Source: an uncultured Cellvibrio sp.
GTDB taxonomy: Bacteria; Pseudomonadota; Gammaproteobacteria; Pseudomonadales; Cellvibrionaceae
DNA length: 64,000 nucleotides
Direction: 5' to 3'
Assembly (NCBI GenBank): GCA_937958105.1
Contig: CALFXJ010000060.1
Coordinates: forward strand, 1 to 64,000
The position numbers were made by a program, and so were the translations under genes. The notes beneath the pieces were generated by a model. It was not told where the DNA came from, made no database searches, and was given only the letters and a program-made list of their open reading frames with translations. Shown piece by piece: positions 7,881-16,684 of the stretch; the stretch's first letter is position 1; each line of letters opens with the position of its first letter.

Positions 7881-10079
7881 TCAGTGTTTGAACAGCTGAT
7901 AAAAGCCTTTCCATTCACGGGAGCGTCCATCAACGCGCATCTTGTGCTTGCGGTTGTTATCACTGTCATACGACAAGGCCAGATCAAAGCGCTCGCCGGT
8001 GGTGAGGGTAAAGCTCACCCAGTCCTTACCCTTGTCACTGGTGTGCGTGATACTGGCGATGCTGCTCTCGGCGCGCAGGGTGTATTCTTTCGCAGCGTTG
8101 TAATCACCATGAGGCTCAAGAATGGAAACAAAGGTATGGGTTTTGGTCGCGGGCATGCGCAGCATCAGTCCCGCTTCGCGCCGCAGACTGAATTCGGGAT
8201 CATTTGCGCCGATCTCTGTAAACAGAATCTCCAGCTTGGGATTCGCCACCGTGGTGTAGGAATAAAAACGGTTATCGAGCAGCCAGGTCATACGGGCCAG
8301 CTTTTCATCGGTCTTACCGCTCGCGCGTTGCCACAGATGTTGGTAGCCGTGGTTGTTACCCAGCGCATTCTGCGTTGTGGTCTGGGCCGTCACTGGAAAG
8401 TTCATCGCAACCAGATGACCGTTGTAATACAGCGGCAGATCGTACTGGTGAGCCTTTTTACTTTCTGCGCGGAAGATGTCCACGACGATCGGATACTCAA
8501 GAGCTTCGTCATCAATCATGGCCAGCGTGCGCAGCAGGGTTACACCAGGGTATGCGGTATCAATCCGCGCTGAGGCGATCTTGACCTTCTCTCCTGCTTC
8601 AAACAGCAGACTTTCGGGGTGATGTTTTTCAGCGACGGAAAGCTTGGCTTCGAAATGGCTTTTTTCGTCGACCACAATAGTGTTGTGAGCCACGGTCGCT
8701 TTCGCCCAGGTATTATTTTCCGGCAGATATCCGCCTCCATGTTTGCTTTCGATATTCAGAAAACGTGCTGCGCCATAATCGCGGATAATCTCCTGACCGT
8801 TGTCGTAAAACAGCCAGTGCAACTTGTCGAAATGACCATGACCCATGCCCTGCGCGGTGTTCTTCATCACCAGCGCCTGATGTCCGGGTTCACTGCCGGA
8901 GCGCAGAATGGCCAGCACACCTTCGTTACCGTCAGGTCCATCGCGCAGCATCATAGACGTGAAAGGAAAGGGTTTAGCTTCGCCTTTGGCAAGCCCGGCA
9001 GCCAGAGCCAGACCGTCACCGGAGATCACGACTTCACCCTGCTCCATCGCAATACTCAGCAGCGCCGGATCTTTCGTCTGCGCATAGGCAATTGCTACCG
9101 CATGCATCAGCTCAACCGTATCCAGCCCTTTACTTTTGATAGCGTCGTTGATCGGGAAAAACTTGTTGTTGTAGGTTGAATGCACAACTGCATCAATTGC
9201 CTTGAGCAGGATGTTGTCGCGGTATGCGAAGATTTTACGTTCCGGTTCGTTGCGTTCCACGGCTCGCGCGAACAACAGGAAAGGCATCATGGAGTAACGC
9301 TGATAATAAGGCCCTTCTTCATAGTAACCATCCGGTGAAAACAGCAGATCCAGCTGCTTGATGAACCCGGTATTGCCGGATTTATCCAAACCATAAAGAA
9401 CCTTTTCAATCAGATCCTTATCCTGCAGTACGTAACCGGTCATACCCACGGCAGCCAGGGCCCAGGTGCCGTGATTGTGAATCCGCTGAATAGTGCGAGG
9501 CGATTCTTCGGTAAAAAATTTCACCATTGGGCGGAAGACGCCCTGTTCGATGCGCTCTCTTTCAGCTGGTGTCAGGCTGTCGATGATAGCGTCGTAGCCT
9601 TGGATGCTGTAGACGAGCCAGACGCTGTCATTGAGGATCTGCCAGAACAGCTTGCCGTAATACTGATCGTTGCGGCGCGCCGGATGTGCGCCGAGGGTAG
9701 GATAAAGATCCGCGTAGGCGAATAATAGATCACGCGCATGCTCGGCGTAACGGCGGTCGCCGGTCAGTTGATAGAGCACACCTGCATCGTGGATCGTACG
9801 ATAGTTGCGTTTATGCTGTTCGTGCGTAACGCCACCGCCGCCATCACGCGGTACAGGTACGCTGATGGGTTGCTGCAGTGCAGCCTCAACATGGGCGCGG
9901 GCTTCTTCGTAAGCGGAACGCAATAAAGGCAGTTTATCGTGCTGTTGGGCGATAGCCGGTACATCCTCTTGCGCGAGCAACAACAAGGGATGGGAAGGCT
10001 GCGGCGCATTTGCGTTTGCGGTCATGCAGCCCAGCAACGCGAAGGTGACAACACCGAGTTTGCTTATCTTTTTTTTCAT
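7881..10079 (-). CDS. PL17 oligoalginate lyase (exo-acting, Alg17C-like)
   Basis: This 732-residue protein has an N-terminal (alpha/alpha)n toroid and a C-terminal heparinase II/III-type beta-sandwich, the architecture and length of Alg17C-type PL17 enzymes. It cleaves oligo-alginate from the end by beta-elimination to release monomer that becomes DEH. The catalytic-region motifs HNHGTW (residues 201-206) and EEGPYYQRY (254-262) are present, as are GHGHFDK and RDYGAARF in the sandwich domain. The ATG at 10079 is used; the first 24 residues form a signal peptide (ALLGC could be a lipobox, so a lipoprotein is possible). It lies 13 bp after the PL6 gene, in one operon with the permease. Confidence 0.93.
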   Translation of the reverse strand: MKKKISKLGVVTFALLGCMTANANAPQPSHPLLLLAQEDVPAIAQQHDKLPLLRSAYEEARAHVEAALQQPISVPVPRDGGGGVTHEQHKRNYRTIHDAGVLYQLTGDRRYAEHARDLLFAYADLYPTLGAHPARRNDQYYGKLFWQILNDSVWLVYSIQGYDAIIDSLTPAERERIEQGVFRPMVKFFTEESPRTIQRIHNHGTWALAAVGMTGYVLQDKDLIEKVLYGLDKSGNTGFIKQLDLLFSPDGYYEEGPYYQRYSMMPFLLFARAVERNEPERKIFAYRDNILLKAIDAVVHSTYNNKFFPINDAIKSKGLDTVELMHAVAIAYAQTKDPALLSIAMEQGEVVISGDGLALAAGLAKGEAKPFPFTSMMLRDGPDGNEGVLAILRSGSEPGHQALVMKNTAQGMGHGHFDKLHWLFYDNGQEIIRDYGAARFLNIESKHGGGYLPENNTWAKATVAHNTIVVDEKSHFEAKLSVAEKHHPESLLFEAGEKVKIASARIDTAYPGVTLLRTLAMIDDEALEYPIVVDIFRAESKKAHQYDLPLYYNGHLVAMNFPVTAQTTTQNALGNNHGYQHLWQRASGKTDEKLARMTWLLDNRFYSYTTVANPKLEILFTEIGANDPEFSLRREAGLMLRMPATKTHTFVSILEPHGDYNAAKEYTLRAESSIASITHTSDKGKDWVSFTLTTGERFDLALSYDSDNNRKHKMRVDGRSREWKGFYQLFKH

Positions 10080-10092
10080 CACGGACCCCAGT

Positions 10093-12375
10093 TTATTTAA
10101 GGCTGTTATTGCGCAGGATTGCTTTGTCATCATTGATGACCGGAGCATTGGTACCTTTGAACTGATTATTTTCAATAAAGGTACGTGGGTCACCCACCGT
10201 GTGTTCGACAGTCACTGGGGCGCTGTCAGTAAATTGATTGTCGGCGATCTTCGTCAACTGCACGCCGTGCAGATAAACCGAGCCACCTGTCTTGTTTCGG
10301 TTTCCCTTACCAATGTTTGTCAGACGGCTGTTGCGCAGTTCAAACAAAGGACCAAAGGTGCTTTCATCTGTGCCGCCGCGATAGACGTTGGCCAGCGTGC
10401 CCTGCACGTCGTCGAAATGTGAGTCCACAATGGTGATGTATTCGGCGTTGTAGATACCCAGGTCTTCCACTTCTTTATTCAGATCCAGTACGTGACCGGT
10501 AATCTTGCTGAAGCGGGAATTACGGATGGTAATGGCATCTGCCATGGTGCCTTTAGCAGCGGTGAACACATTGAATGAATGATTGATATCAAGGTTGCGG
10601 ATATGCGTGTTGTCGATAACCAGCTCGTAGTTATCGAGCATGGAGTAGAGGCTGGTTCTTATCAATGAGTTACCGGCCGCGTCATCGGCCCGCGCACCGG
10701 AAATATCCAGACCCACCAGTTTGAGGCTGCCACCATTCACCAGTTCAAACAACACACCACGCTCGTATTCGATTGTTACATTTCGCTCGGCGCCTTCCTG
10801 GGCACGCAGGGTTACCGGACGATCAAGCTGAAGCAGCTTGTCAACAATATAAAGACCAGGTTCGAGAACCAGCACATCACCCGCCTCTGCCTGTGTCAGT
10901 GCGTCAGCCAGGCTGTTCAGGCCAGGTTTAACGGTGCGGGTTGCACCCGTATCAAAACGTGGAGCGCGCGGTGCTTTGGGATACCAGGCTGGACCAACAT
11001 CATCAAAGCTCATGACACTCAGATCGCGACGTGCGCCGAGCTGGTCAAGGTCTTTAGTGGTTGGGTGCGACAGACCTGAAGCATTTTTTTGCAGCACCAG
11101 ATCGTGGCGGGTAAGACCTGCAGAAGCGAGATCACTGTCAAAACCGCTGATCACGTTGTTGGTAAATGTAATACCGCTGACATCGTCATAGACGGTAAAG
11201 ATATCCCGCCCTTCACTGCTGTGGAAGATATTGTTGGCAATCACACTGTCGATGATGCGTGCACTGCGCTCATCATCGGCACCGGCGGCTAACTGAATAT
11301 TATTACTGTCAACAAAGGTATTGTTCTCAATACGCGCATTTCTAACCTGATGGTAGCGATTGATACTCGAGTTGGGTACGCCGTTCATGATGACCAGTGC
11401 TCCGCCGAAACGGTGACCGGTCAAACCTTCGAAATAGTTGTTGCGGATGATCTGGCCTTCGTTGATGACTCGGATTCCACCGGTGTGATCGACACCATTG
11501 CCCAGGAAAACGTTGCCTTCCACAATGTTTTTGTTGCCGTGGCGCAGTACCACAGCGCCTTTGGATTCAAAGATCAGGTTGTTGCGGATAATGTTTGCAC
11601 CGGATTTGATAGAGATGATCTCTACCTCACCATCACACCGATCAAAGACGTTGTTCTCGATAATGGTGCTGGAATTGCTCAGGGAATAATGGCTGGTGCC
11701 CACCCGCAGGGTTTCACCGCCGTTGGACCCCAGATTGGGGCGTGGCCCAAAGTAGTTATGGTCGATCCTGTGATGGTTGTCGCGGCTTGCTTCGCTGTCG
11801 AGGCGTACGGCCAGTGTAACGCCGCGGTTCTTCTTGTTAACCAGGTGGTTATGATCAAAGCGGTTATTCTTGCCGTAGAGTGCAACCCAGTAATCGGCGT
11901 CAAACCGTTCAGCTTTATTGAAATTGTCGATAACGGTTTCAGTTACCCGTGAATGGTTTGCCAGCGCCTTGCTGCCTGTGCGAAACGCAATGACTTCGCC
12001 GGAGGGTGATTGGCCATCTTTGAATACCAGCCCTGATACCACCAGATACTCGCCGGATATCCGCAGGTTGGACGAGCCGGTGATGATGACCTTGCCTTTG
12101 GTTTGCGCGGTCAGAGTAATTGGCTTATCAGCTGTACCGGTACCGCGAAAAATAATTTCGAAATCTTTCCAGACCCCATTAGCCAGAACAATGGTATCGC
12201 CGGGCTTTGCGTTGCTGGCTGCCTGGCGATACGAGGCCTGATCTTTGACCAGAATGCCTTGCGCTACATCAGTTGTACCAGTTGTGTTACAGGCTGTAAG
12301 AAAAAAAACGCTAAGTGCCAGTATTACCAGTGCAAAGCGACGAAGATTGCAGATGGGGAATGTTAATTTTGTCAT
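10093..12375 (-). CDS. PL6 alginate lyase, lipoprotein with two beta-helix domains
   Basis: This 760-residue protein begins with a lipoprotein signal (LTAC, Cys29) and is otherwise full of N-x-N/I-x-N rungs typical of a right-handed parallel beta-helix. The first half carries the PL6/chondroitinase-B features NGGETLRVG, CDGEVEIISIKS and VVLRHG. Lys257 and Arg278 match the catalytic Lys/Arg pair described for PL6 lyases. The second half is another beta-helix, as in large AlyGC-type enzymes. It probably sits in the outer membrane and cuts alginate, often with preference for guluronate or MG blocks. The first ATG is 12375; a GTG four codons earlier is less likely. It precedes the PL17 gene by 13 bp. 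Confidence 0.92.
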   Translation of the reverse strand: MTKLTFPICNLRRFALVILALSVFFLTACNTTGTTDVAQGILVKDQASYRQAASNAKPGDTIVLANGVWKDFEIIFRGTGTADKPITLTAQTKGKVIITGSSNLRISGEYLVVSGLVFKDGQSPSGEVIAFRTGSKALANHSRVTETVIDNFNKAERFDADYWVALYGKNNRFDHNHLVNKKNRGVTLAVRLDSEASRDNHHRIDHNYFGPRPNLGSNGGETLRVGTSHYSLSNSSTIIENNVFDRCDGEVEIISIKSGANIIRNNLIFESKGAVVLRHGNKNIVEGNVFLGNGVDHTGGIRVINEGQIIRNNYFEGLTGHRFGGALVIMNGVPNSSINRYHQVRNARIENNTFVDSNNIQLAAGADDERSARIIDSVIANNIFHSSEGRDIFTVYDDVSGITFTNNVISGFDSDLASAGLTRHDLVLQKNASGLSHPTTKDLDQLGARRDLSVMSFDDVGPAWYPKAPRAPRFDTGATRTVKPGLNSLADALTQAEAGDVLVLEPGLYIVDKLLQLDRPVTLRAQEGAERNVTIEYERGVLFELVNGGSLKLVGLDISGARADDAAGNSLIRTSLYSMLDNYELVIDNTHIRNLDINHSFNVFTAAKGTMADAITIRNSRFSKITGHVLDLNKEVEDLGIYNAEYITIVDSHFDDVQGTLANVYRGGTDESTFGPLFELRNSRLTNIGKGNRNKTGGSVYLHGVQLTKIADNQFTDSAPVTVEHTVGDPRTFIENNQFKGTNAPVINDDKAILRNNSLK

Positions 12376-12460
12376 GGCTAGGCTCACTGAAACAGAAGAT
12401 AAACTTTCAGCTCAATCCATCAAACTCAAGTTTAGCAATACGGTGATTAACGGCTGTCAG

Positions 12461-12492
12461 CAGCACTCCAGCCCTTACGAGCTGGAGTGCTG
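12461..12492 (-). promoter_or_regulatory. 12-bp hairpin between TonB receptor and PL6 genes
   Basis: CAGCACTCCAGC (12461-12472) pairs perfectly with GCTGGAGTGCTG (12481-12492) around an 8-base loop, 5 bp after the TonB receptor stop. No T-run follows on the minus strand, so a classical terminator is unlikely. It may protect the 3' end of the receptor mRNA or mark an RNA processing point that sets different levels for receptor and lyase. Confidence 0.6.
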
Positions 12493-12497
12493 TTTCC

Positions 12498-15455
12498 TTA
12501 GAAGCGAGCGCGCAGTGCGAGCTCATATTTACGACCGGAGTTGGAGTACAGCCGAACGTTGTCTTCACGTGTAACGCTGCGCCCCACCTGTGATTCATCG
12601 GTCAGGTTGTAGGCGTAGAAACGCAGATCCCATACCTTGTTGATACGGTAACGCGCCGAGAAATCGACATAGTTGAAATCATCGATAAAGCGGTTAGCCG
12701 GATTACCATCATTAGGCTGGAAGTACTGCGAACGGTATTTGCTGGTCAAGGTGAAGGTGAAATCTCCAATATCCCAGTATGCCTTCGCTGACGCCACGTG
12801 CCGGGAGAAGCCCCACAGATTGGCATCGGATGTTAAACCGGGTGCAGTCAACACACCGTCTTCGTCAACAATATCGCCAAACACCGGGTCCGGACTTTTG
12901 AAGTCACTGTCAGCATAGTTATAGCTCAACTGCATGCCCAGGCCATCGAAAGGCGCTGGCAATGTTGAGAAACGATGGGTTGCAGTGGTTTCGATACCTG
13001 TCAGCAGGCTGCTGTCATCGCTGTTGGTGCGCTTGCGGACGCTGACCGGAACAACTTGTCCATCTATCACCAGGGTTTCATCGAAGCGCAGGGTTTCAAA
13101 ACCTGCTTCAAATTGCTTGGCGTAGAGCGCAACAGAAAGTGCCGTATCTGCGCTCTGGTACCACTCCAGGGACAAGTCCAGGTTCCAGGACATGAGCGGA
13201 TCCTGCGCCACATTACCGCCGGAGATATTGTTGCTCAGATCGTCGAGTGCATCTTCATAGGTTTCGAAGAGCTCATTGTCCGAGAAGTTACCCAGCGTGC
13301 GGCCTGAGTGTAGGTCTTCGATATTTACGCGCGTCATCGCACGATAAACTGCTGTACGGAACAACACATCATCGCGCAGCTCAAGAATACCGGTGGCACT
13401 GGGCAGCACCTCGGTATAGCTGTGTGTGCGATAAATGTCTGCGATACCTGCACCAACAGTTTGGTAGCGATCATCTGAGGTTAGTTCAATCTCAATATCC
13501 TGAGCGTAACCGCGGGACTCGACATCCGTCTGCACAACACGCACACCGAAGTTCCCGTAGAAGGGGAAATCACCCAGTTGCGTATCAAAGTTCGCCATGA
13601 CGTAAGCCGCCGTGGTGGTTTCTTTAACATTCACATCATCGAAGCTGCGTGAATCTTCTGAAGGCGAAACCAGGTGGCCGCCAGTCGTTGCACGGATGGT
13701 GCAAAGCGTATCGAACATTGCAAACGAGCCGCCGACATTACTGCCACTGGCTGAATCCAGGAAGTCGCCTTGCGGGAAGCGGTCATACCAGCAGCCGGCA
13801 TTGGCAACATTAGCCCAGATATCACTGTTGCTCGGGCGCTCAAGGGGAGATACATCGCCGTAGAATTGCTCACGCACGGCATTGTAATTCAGGTTTACGT
13901 CGTCGCCCTTGTCGGTAACGCGCTTCTGCTCAGTGAGGCGGATACCGGACTTGATGGAGGTAATACCGGTGCTGTTGAGTTCATAGATCGCATCAAGACC
14001 TGCTGTCACGATGTCATCTTTGCGATCTTCAGTACGACGACGCACCCAGGCATCAGCGAGACGACCATCGGGGCCGTAAGTATCCGGGCTGTTGATGTCG
14101 TAGCTGTCGGTGTGGATCGTAATTGTCGGCACCGTAGTGCTGCCGTCAAAGGTGTAATCCATGTACTCAGAACGGAATGAGGCTACGTTTTGTTTCTGCA
14201 GGCGATGTGTCGATGACGTAGATACATCAGCAATCAGTTTTAAACGGTCAGTCGCCTGGAAGGCCACGTTCAGACCACCGCCCAGATAATCTTCACCACG
14301 GTTGTAATGCTCACCGGTGATACGGGTGCGTGAACGTCCGTCGTAGGACAGCAAGGCGCCTTTGTTCTTCGGGCCAGTGCCTATTACGACGTTTGAATGA
14401 CCTGCACGGGCGTCATCGATGATCCAGTCATGGCGATCTTCGATGAAATACTTTTCAGACCACTGCAGGTCGGCATTGATATCCCAGCGATCATTCGGTT
14501 GCCACTGGAACGAAGCCATGACGGCATCGCGCTTATCGAATTCATCGAGCATACGATAGGTGCGGGAACCGGTCGGAAAATAGACCTCATCCATATCGAT
14601 TGCGCCGTTCGCATCATGAAAAGATTGGGGGGTAACATCGGCGCAGCGTGTTGTAGAGGGGGTAGCCGGGTTGGCGGCACGGTTACAGCCGTAATAGGAC
14701 GAGCTGGTGAGGTAGGTTTCTTCGGGGTTACCGGAATCAAAACGCTGATAGCCGATACTGAAGCCCATGTCCCCTACGGCAGTTTCAAACTGGTTGATGT
14801 GCGTAATGGAGCCGCGGTAGCCCAGGCCATCGTTGCCATCAACACTGGCCGCTTTGTCGTTGTACATGCCGTTGATATTGACCTGCGTCGCTACCTTGCC
14901 GTAATCAAGGGCACGAATAGAACCCAGCTCTACAATACCGCTGGTTCCACCTTCGTTAAGGTCAGCCTGTTGACTCTTGTATACCGTAACCTTGTTGATC
15001 AGCTCCGCTGGAAACTGCTGGAAATTTACGGAACGGTCGCTGCCACCCTGAGTAACCGGGCGGCCGTTAAACGTGGAGAAGCCCAGGAATGGACCGAGAC
15101 CACGGATAGAGATCTCTGATGAGCTGCCCTTCAGCCGGTGGCCACTGGCACCGGTAATGGTTTCAATAGCTTCAGATACAGAGAACGCAGGGATTTCACC
15201 AATGTCGCTGGCCACCAGACCATCGACTACCGCAGTGGTCTGACGCTTAAGGTCCAGCGACTGCTGAACGGTAGCTCGCGCTCCGCTGACTACAACTTCT
15301 TCAATATCGTCGGTACCCTGCCCCATCGCTGACGCTACAGGCAAGGCCAGCGTTGCGTAAACAATGGCTTTCGCCAGAGGGCTGCGCATGAACTGGTGCT
15401 GGGGTGATACTGTTATTTGATCGTTTCTATCTGATAACCGTTGCTTAATTGGCAT
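12498..15455 (-). CDS. TonB-dependent outer-membrane receptor, probable alginate oligosaccharide uptake
   Basis: This 985-residue protein has an N-terminal signal segment (about residues 25-45, ending near ASAMG), a TonB-box-like DIEEVVVSG at 50-58, a plug domain (about 65-190) with SIRGLGP, and a long 22-strand-type barrel ending in phenylalanine. Its size and the VVVSGARA box place it with the large carbohydrate receptors of Cellvibrionaceae and Xanthomonads (TIGR01782-like). GAGGAG lies upstream of the ATG. No SusD-like gene is nearby, so capture probably relies on other lipoproteins in the locus. Upstream it has the element shared with the SDR gene. Alginate specificity is inferred from the lyases around it. 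Confidence 0.92.
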   Translation of the reverse strand: MPIKQRLSDRNDQITVSPQHQFMRSPLAKAIVYATLALPVASAMGQGTDDIEEVVVSGARATVQQSLDLKRQTTAVVDGLVASDIGEIPAFSVSEAIETITGASGHRLKGSSSEISIRGLGPFLGFSTFNGRPVTQGGSDRSVNFQQFPAELINKVTVYKSQQADLNEGGTSGIVELGSIRALDYGKVATQVNINGMYNDKAASVDGNDGLGYRGSITHINQFETAVGDMGFSIGYQRFDSGNPEETYLTSSSYYGCNRAANPATPSTTRCADVTPQSFHDANGAIDMDEVYFPTGSRTYRMLDEFDKRDAVMASFQWQPNDRWDINADLQWSEKYFIEDRHDWIIDDARAGHSNVVIGTGPKNKGALLSYDGRSRTRITGEHYNRGEDYLGGGLNVAFQATDRLKLIADVSTSSTHRLQKQNVASFRSEYMDYTFDGSTTVPTITIHTDSYDINSPDTYGPDGRLADAWVRRRTEDRKDDIVTAGLDAIYELNSTGITSIKSGIRLTEQKRVTDKGDDVNLNYNAVREQFYGDVSPLERPSNSDIWANVANAGCWYDRFPQGDFLDSASGSNVGGSFAMFDTLCTIRATTGGHLVSPSEDSRSFDDVNVKETTTAAYVMANFDTQLGDFPFYGNFGVRVVQTDVESRGYAQDIEIELTSDDRYQTVGAGIADIYRTHSYTEVLPSATGILELRDDVLFRTAVYRAMTRVNIEDLHSGRTLGNFSDNELFETYEDALDDLSNNISGGNVAQDPLMSWNLDLSLEWYQSADTALSVALYAKQFEAGFETLRFDETLVIDGQVVPVSVRKRTNSDDSSLLTGIETTATHRFSTLPAPFDGLGMQLSYNYADSDFKSPDPVFGDIVDEDGVLTAPGLTSDANLWGFSRHVASAKAYWDIGDFTFTLTSKYRSQYFQPNDGNPANRFIDDFNYVDFSARYRINKVWDLRFYAYNLTDESQVGRSVTREDNVRLYSNSGRKYELALRARF

Positions 15456-15500
15456 GATAGCTCCTCGTTATACTTATCTTATAGGTGAATATATAGAGAG

Positions 15501-15517
15501 GTTGCACCTAATGCAAC
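15501..15517. promoter_or_regulatory. Small inverted repeat in the receptor gene leader
   Basis: GTTGCA-CCTAA-TGCAAC is a perfect 6-bp inverted repeat located 46 bp upstream of the receptor start codon. It could be a leader hairpin or a second operator. No function can be assigned from the sequence. Confidence 0.35.
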
Positions 15518-15527
15518 CAAAAAATCA

Positions 15528-15565
15528 GATCAATTTATGCTATTAGTTTTACAAATCTGTCTGAC
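15528..15565 (-). promoter_or_regulatory. Upstream element shared with the SDR reductase gene (FadR-like site)
   Basis: GATCAATTTA (15528-15537) and TGTCTGAC (15558-15565) are separated by 20 bases, with the near half 73 bp from the receptor ATG. Order, sequence and distance match 6349-6384 upstream of the SDR gene. TGTCTGACA is itself a 4-1-4 palindrome. Probably an operator/promoter pair for the alginate regulator; the protein that binds it is inferred. Confidence 0.5.
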
Positions 15566-15651
15566 ACAAAAACTTATAACTATAAGTAATATTGACTAAG
15601 AAGATCCTGATGCAGAACTGGTTTTCGCGGCGAAATCACCACAGCCCCGGC

Positions 15652-16560
15652 TTATTTTTTCTCCGGCGCGGGACAGGTATTACCGCCTTCTGCGATACAA
15701 AAATCGTTGAAGAGGACGGTTTCGTCACGAAGCGCGTCCGGTGTTCTCAGGCTGCGATAGATCCCCCATTTAGGACGATTAAAATTCGCGCCGGTACGCC
15801 ACAGATCCAGCTTATCGTTGCTCCAGTCAATCAATACCTTGCCATCGCGTAACCGGGTGAGAATGACATGGAGGCTGCCGACTTCTGCATTAAGGACACG
15901 CACATGGGCATCCACCCACTCCCCCTTGAACTCTGACAAATCAGCCGAGGCCAACATGATTGCGCCTTTGCCAAGGTTGTCGCTGGGATTAAAGCTGATC
16001 TCAAATCGCTCCGGCGAGGCCAGCCGTGGAGTAAACGTCAGGATCGGCAGGCCCTGATCGGAACCTCCCTGAGGTTTGATTTGGAATACGTGGGTGAAAT
16101 GTCGGGATGGCTGAAAACCTTCATCCAGTTTGAATTTCCAGCGATAGGTATGACGTTCACCCAGGGTCGCCACCAGATGTGCGGCAGATTGGTTATAAGT
16201 TTTGATTTCAATGCGTTGACGATCATTGATATTCTCGCGGCAGCGATCGCCGTCGACGTCGCGACGAATATGAAATGCAAACACATAGGCCCCCAGCTGC
16301 TCATCAAATTGATCGGTAATACGCCGCCCGAACTGATCACGCTCGTTGTCGCATACGGGGCTTTCAACCGCTGCGCGACCCAGCGTCCTGTTGATCAACT
16401 CGTAGGTTTTGCCCTGACCATCCGCAGATAGCACAACCCGCTGATCAGTGGAGCCAGAAGATTGGTCTGAAAGGTTCCCTGTCCCGCCCGTTCCCGTTGC
16501 ACAGCTGGTTAATGCTGTCAGAGCAATGACGGGAATTACATTTTGAAGATAGTTAAACAC
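15652..16560 (-). CDS. Lipoprotein with a jelly-roll (heparin-lyase-I-like) domain
   Basis: A GTG start at 16560 is chosen because GAGGT lies 5 bases upstream and the product then begins with a clean lipoprotein signal ending in LTSC. The 302-residue product has a soluble domain of about 250 residues with many predicted beta strands. NDRQRIEIK, HTYRWKFKLDEGF and HVFQIKPQGG recall the concanavalin-like fold of heparin lyase I and glucuronan lyase families, and four cysteines in the domain could form disulfides. It lies between the TonB receptor and two glycan-binding lipoproteins. It may be a surface polysaccharide lyase of an unassigned family or a binding protein. I cannot confirm catalytic residues. 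Confidence 0.65.
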   Translation of the reverse strand: MFNYLQNVIPVIALTALTSCATGTGGTGNLSDQSSGSTDQRVVLSADGQGKTYELINRTLGRAAVESPVCDNERDQFGRRITDQFDEQLGAYVFAFHIRRDVDGDRCRENINDRQRIEIKTYNQSAAHLVATLGERHTYRWKFKLDEGFQPSRHFTHVFQIKPQGGSDQGLPILTFTPRLASPERFEISFNPSDNLGKGAIMLASADLSEFKGEWVDAHVRVLNAEVGSLHVILTRLRDGKVLIDWSNDKLDLWRTGANFNRPKWGIYRSLRTPDALRDETVLFNDFCIAEGGNTCPAPEKK

Positions 16561-16585
16561 GATTGACCTCACAGGTTGCGGCAGG

Positions 16586-16606
16586 CTACCGGACAGCATC
16601 CGGTAG
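16586..16606 (-). promoter_or_regulatory. 8-bp hairpin in the leader of the jelly-roll lipoprotein gene
   Basis: CTACCGGA and TCCGGTAG form a perfect 8-bp stem with a 5-base loop, 26 bp before the GTG start. A weaker hairpin (CTGTCGG / CCGGCAG) lies next to it near 16633. No T-run follows, so it is a leader or processing structure rather than an obvious terminator. Confidence 0.45.
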
Positions 16607-16684
16607 AAAAGAGTAAATCCGAGCGCGAACATCTGTCGGCAAACCCGGCAGAAAACCTCCCGGATTTGCCATGAGCTGCTGGAT

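Noticed and set aside
8619..9179. Plus-strand open frame of 186 codons opposite the PL17 gene
   Set aside because: The opposite strand encodes conserved PL17 motifs; this frame shows no family features.
14397..15119. Long plus-strand open frame (240 codons) opposite the TonB receptor gene
   Set aside because: It is antisense to a clear receptor, has no recognisable domain and no good start signal, and reflects codon bias on the other strand.
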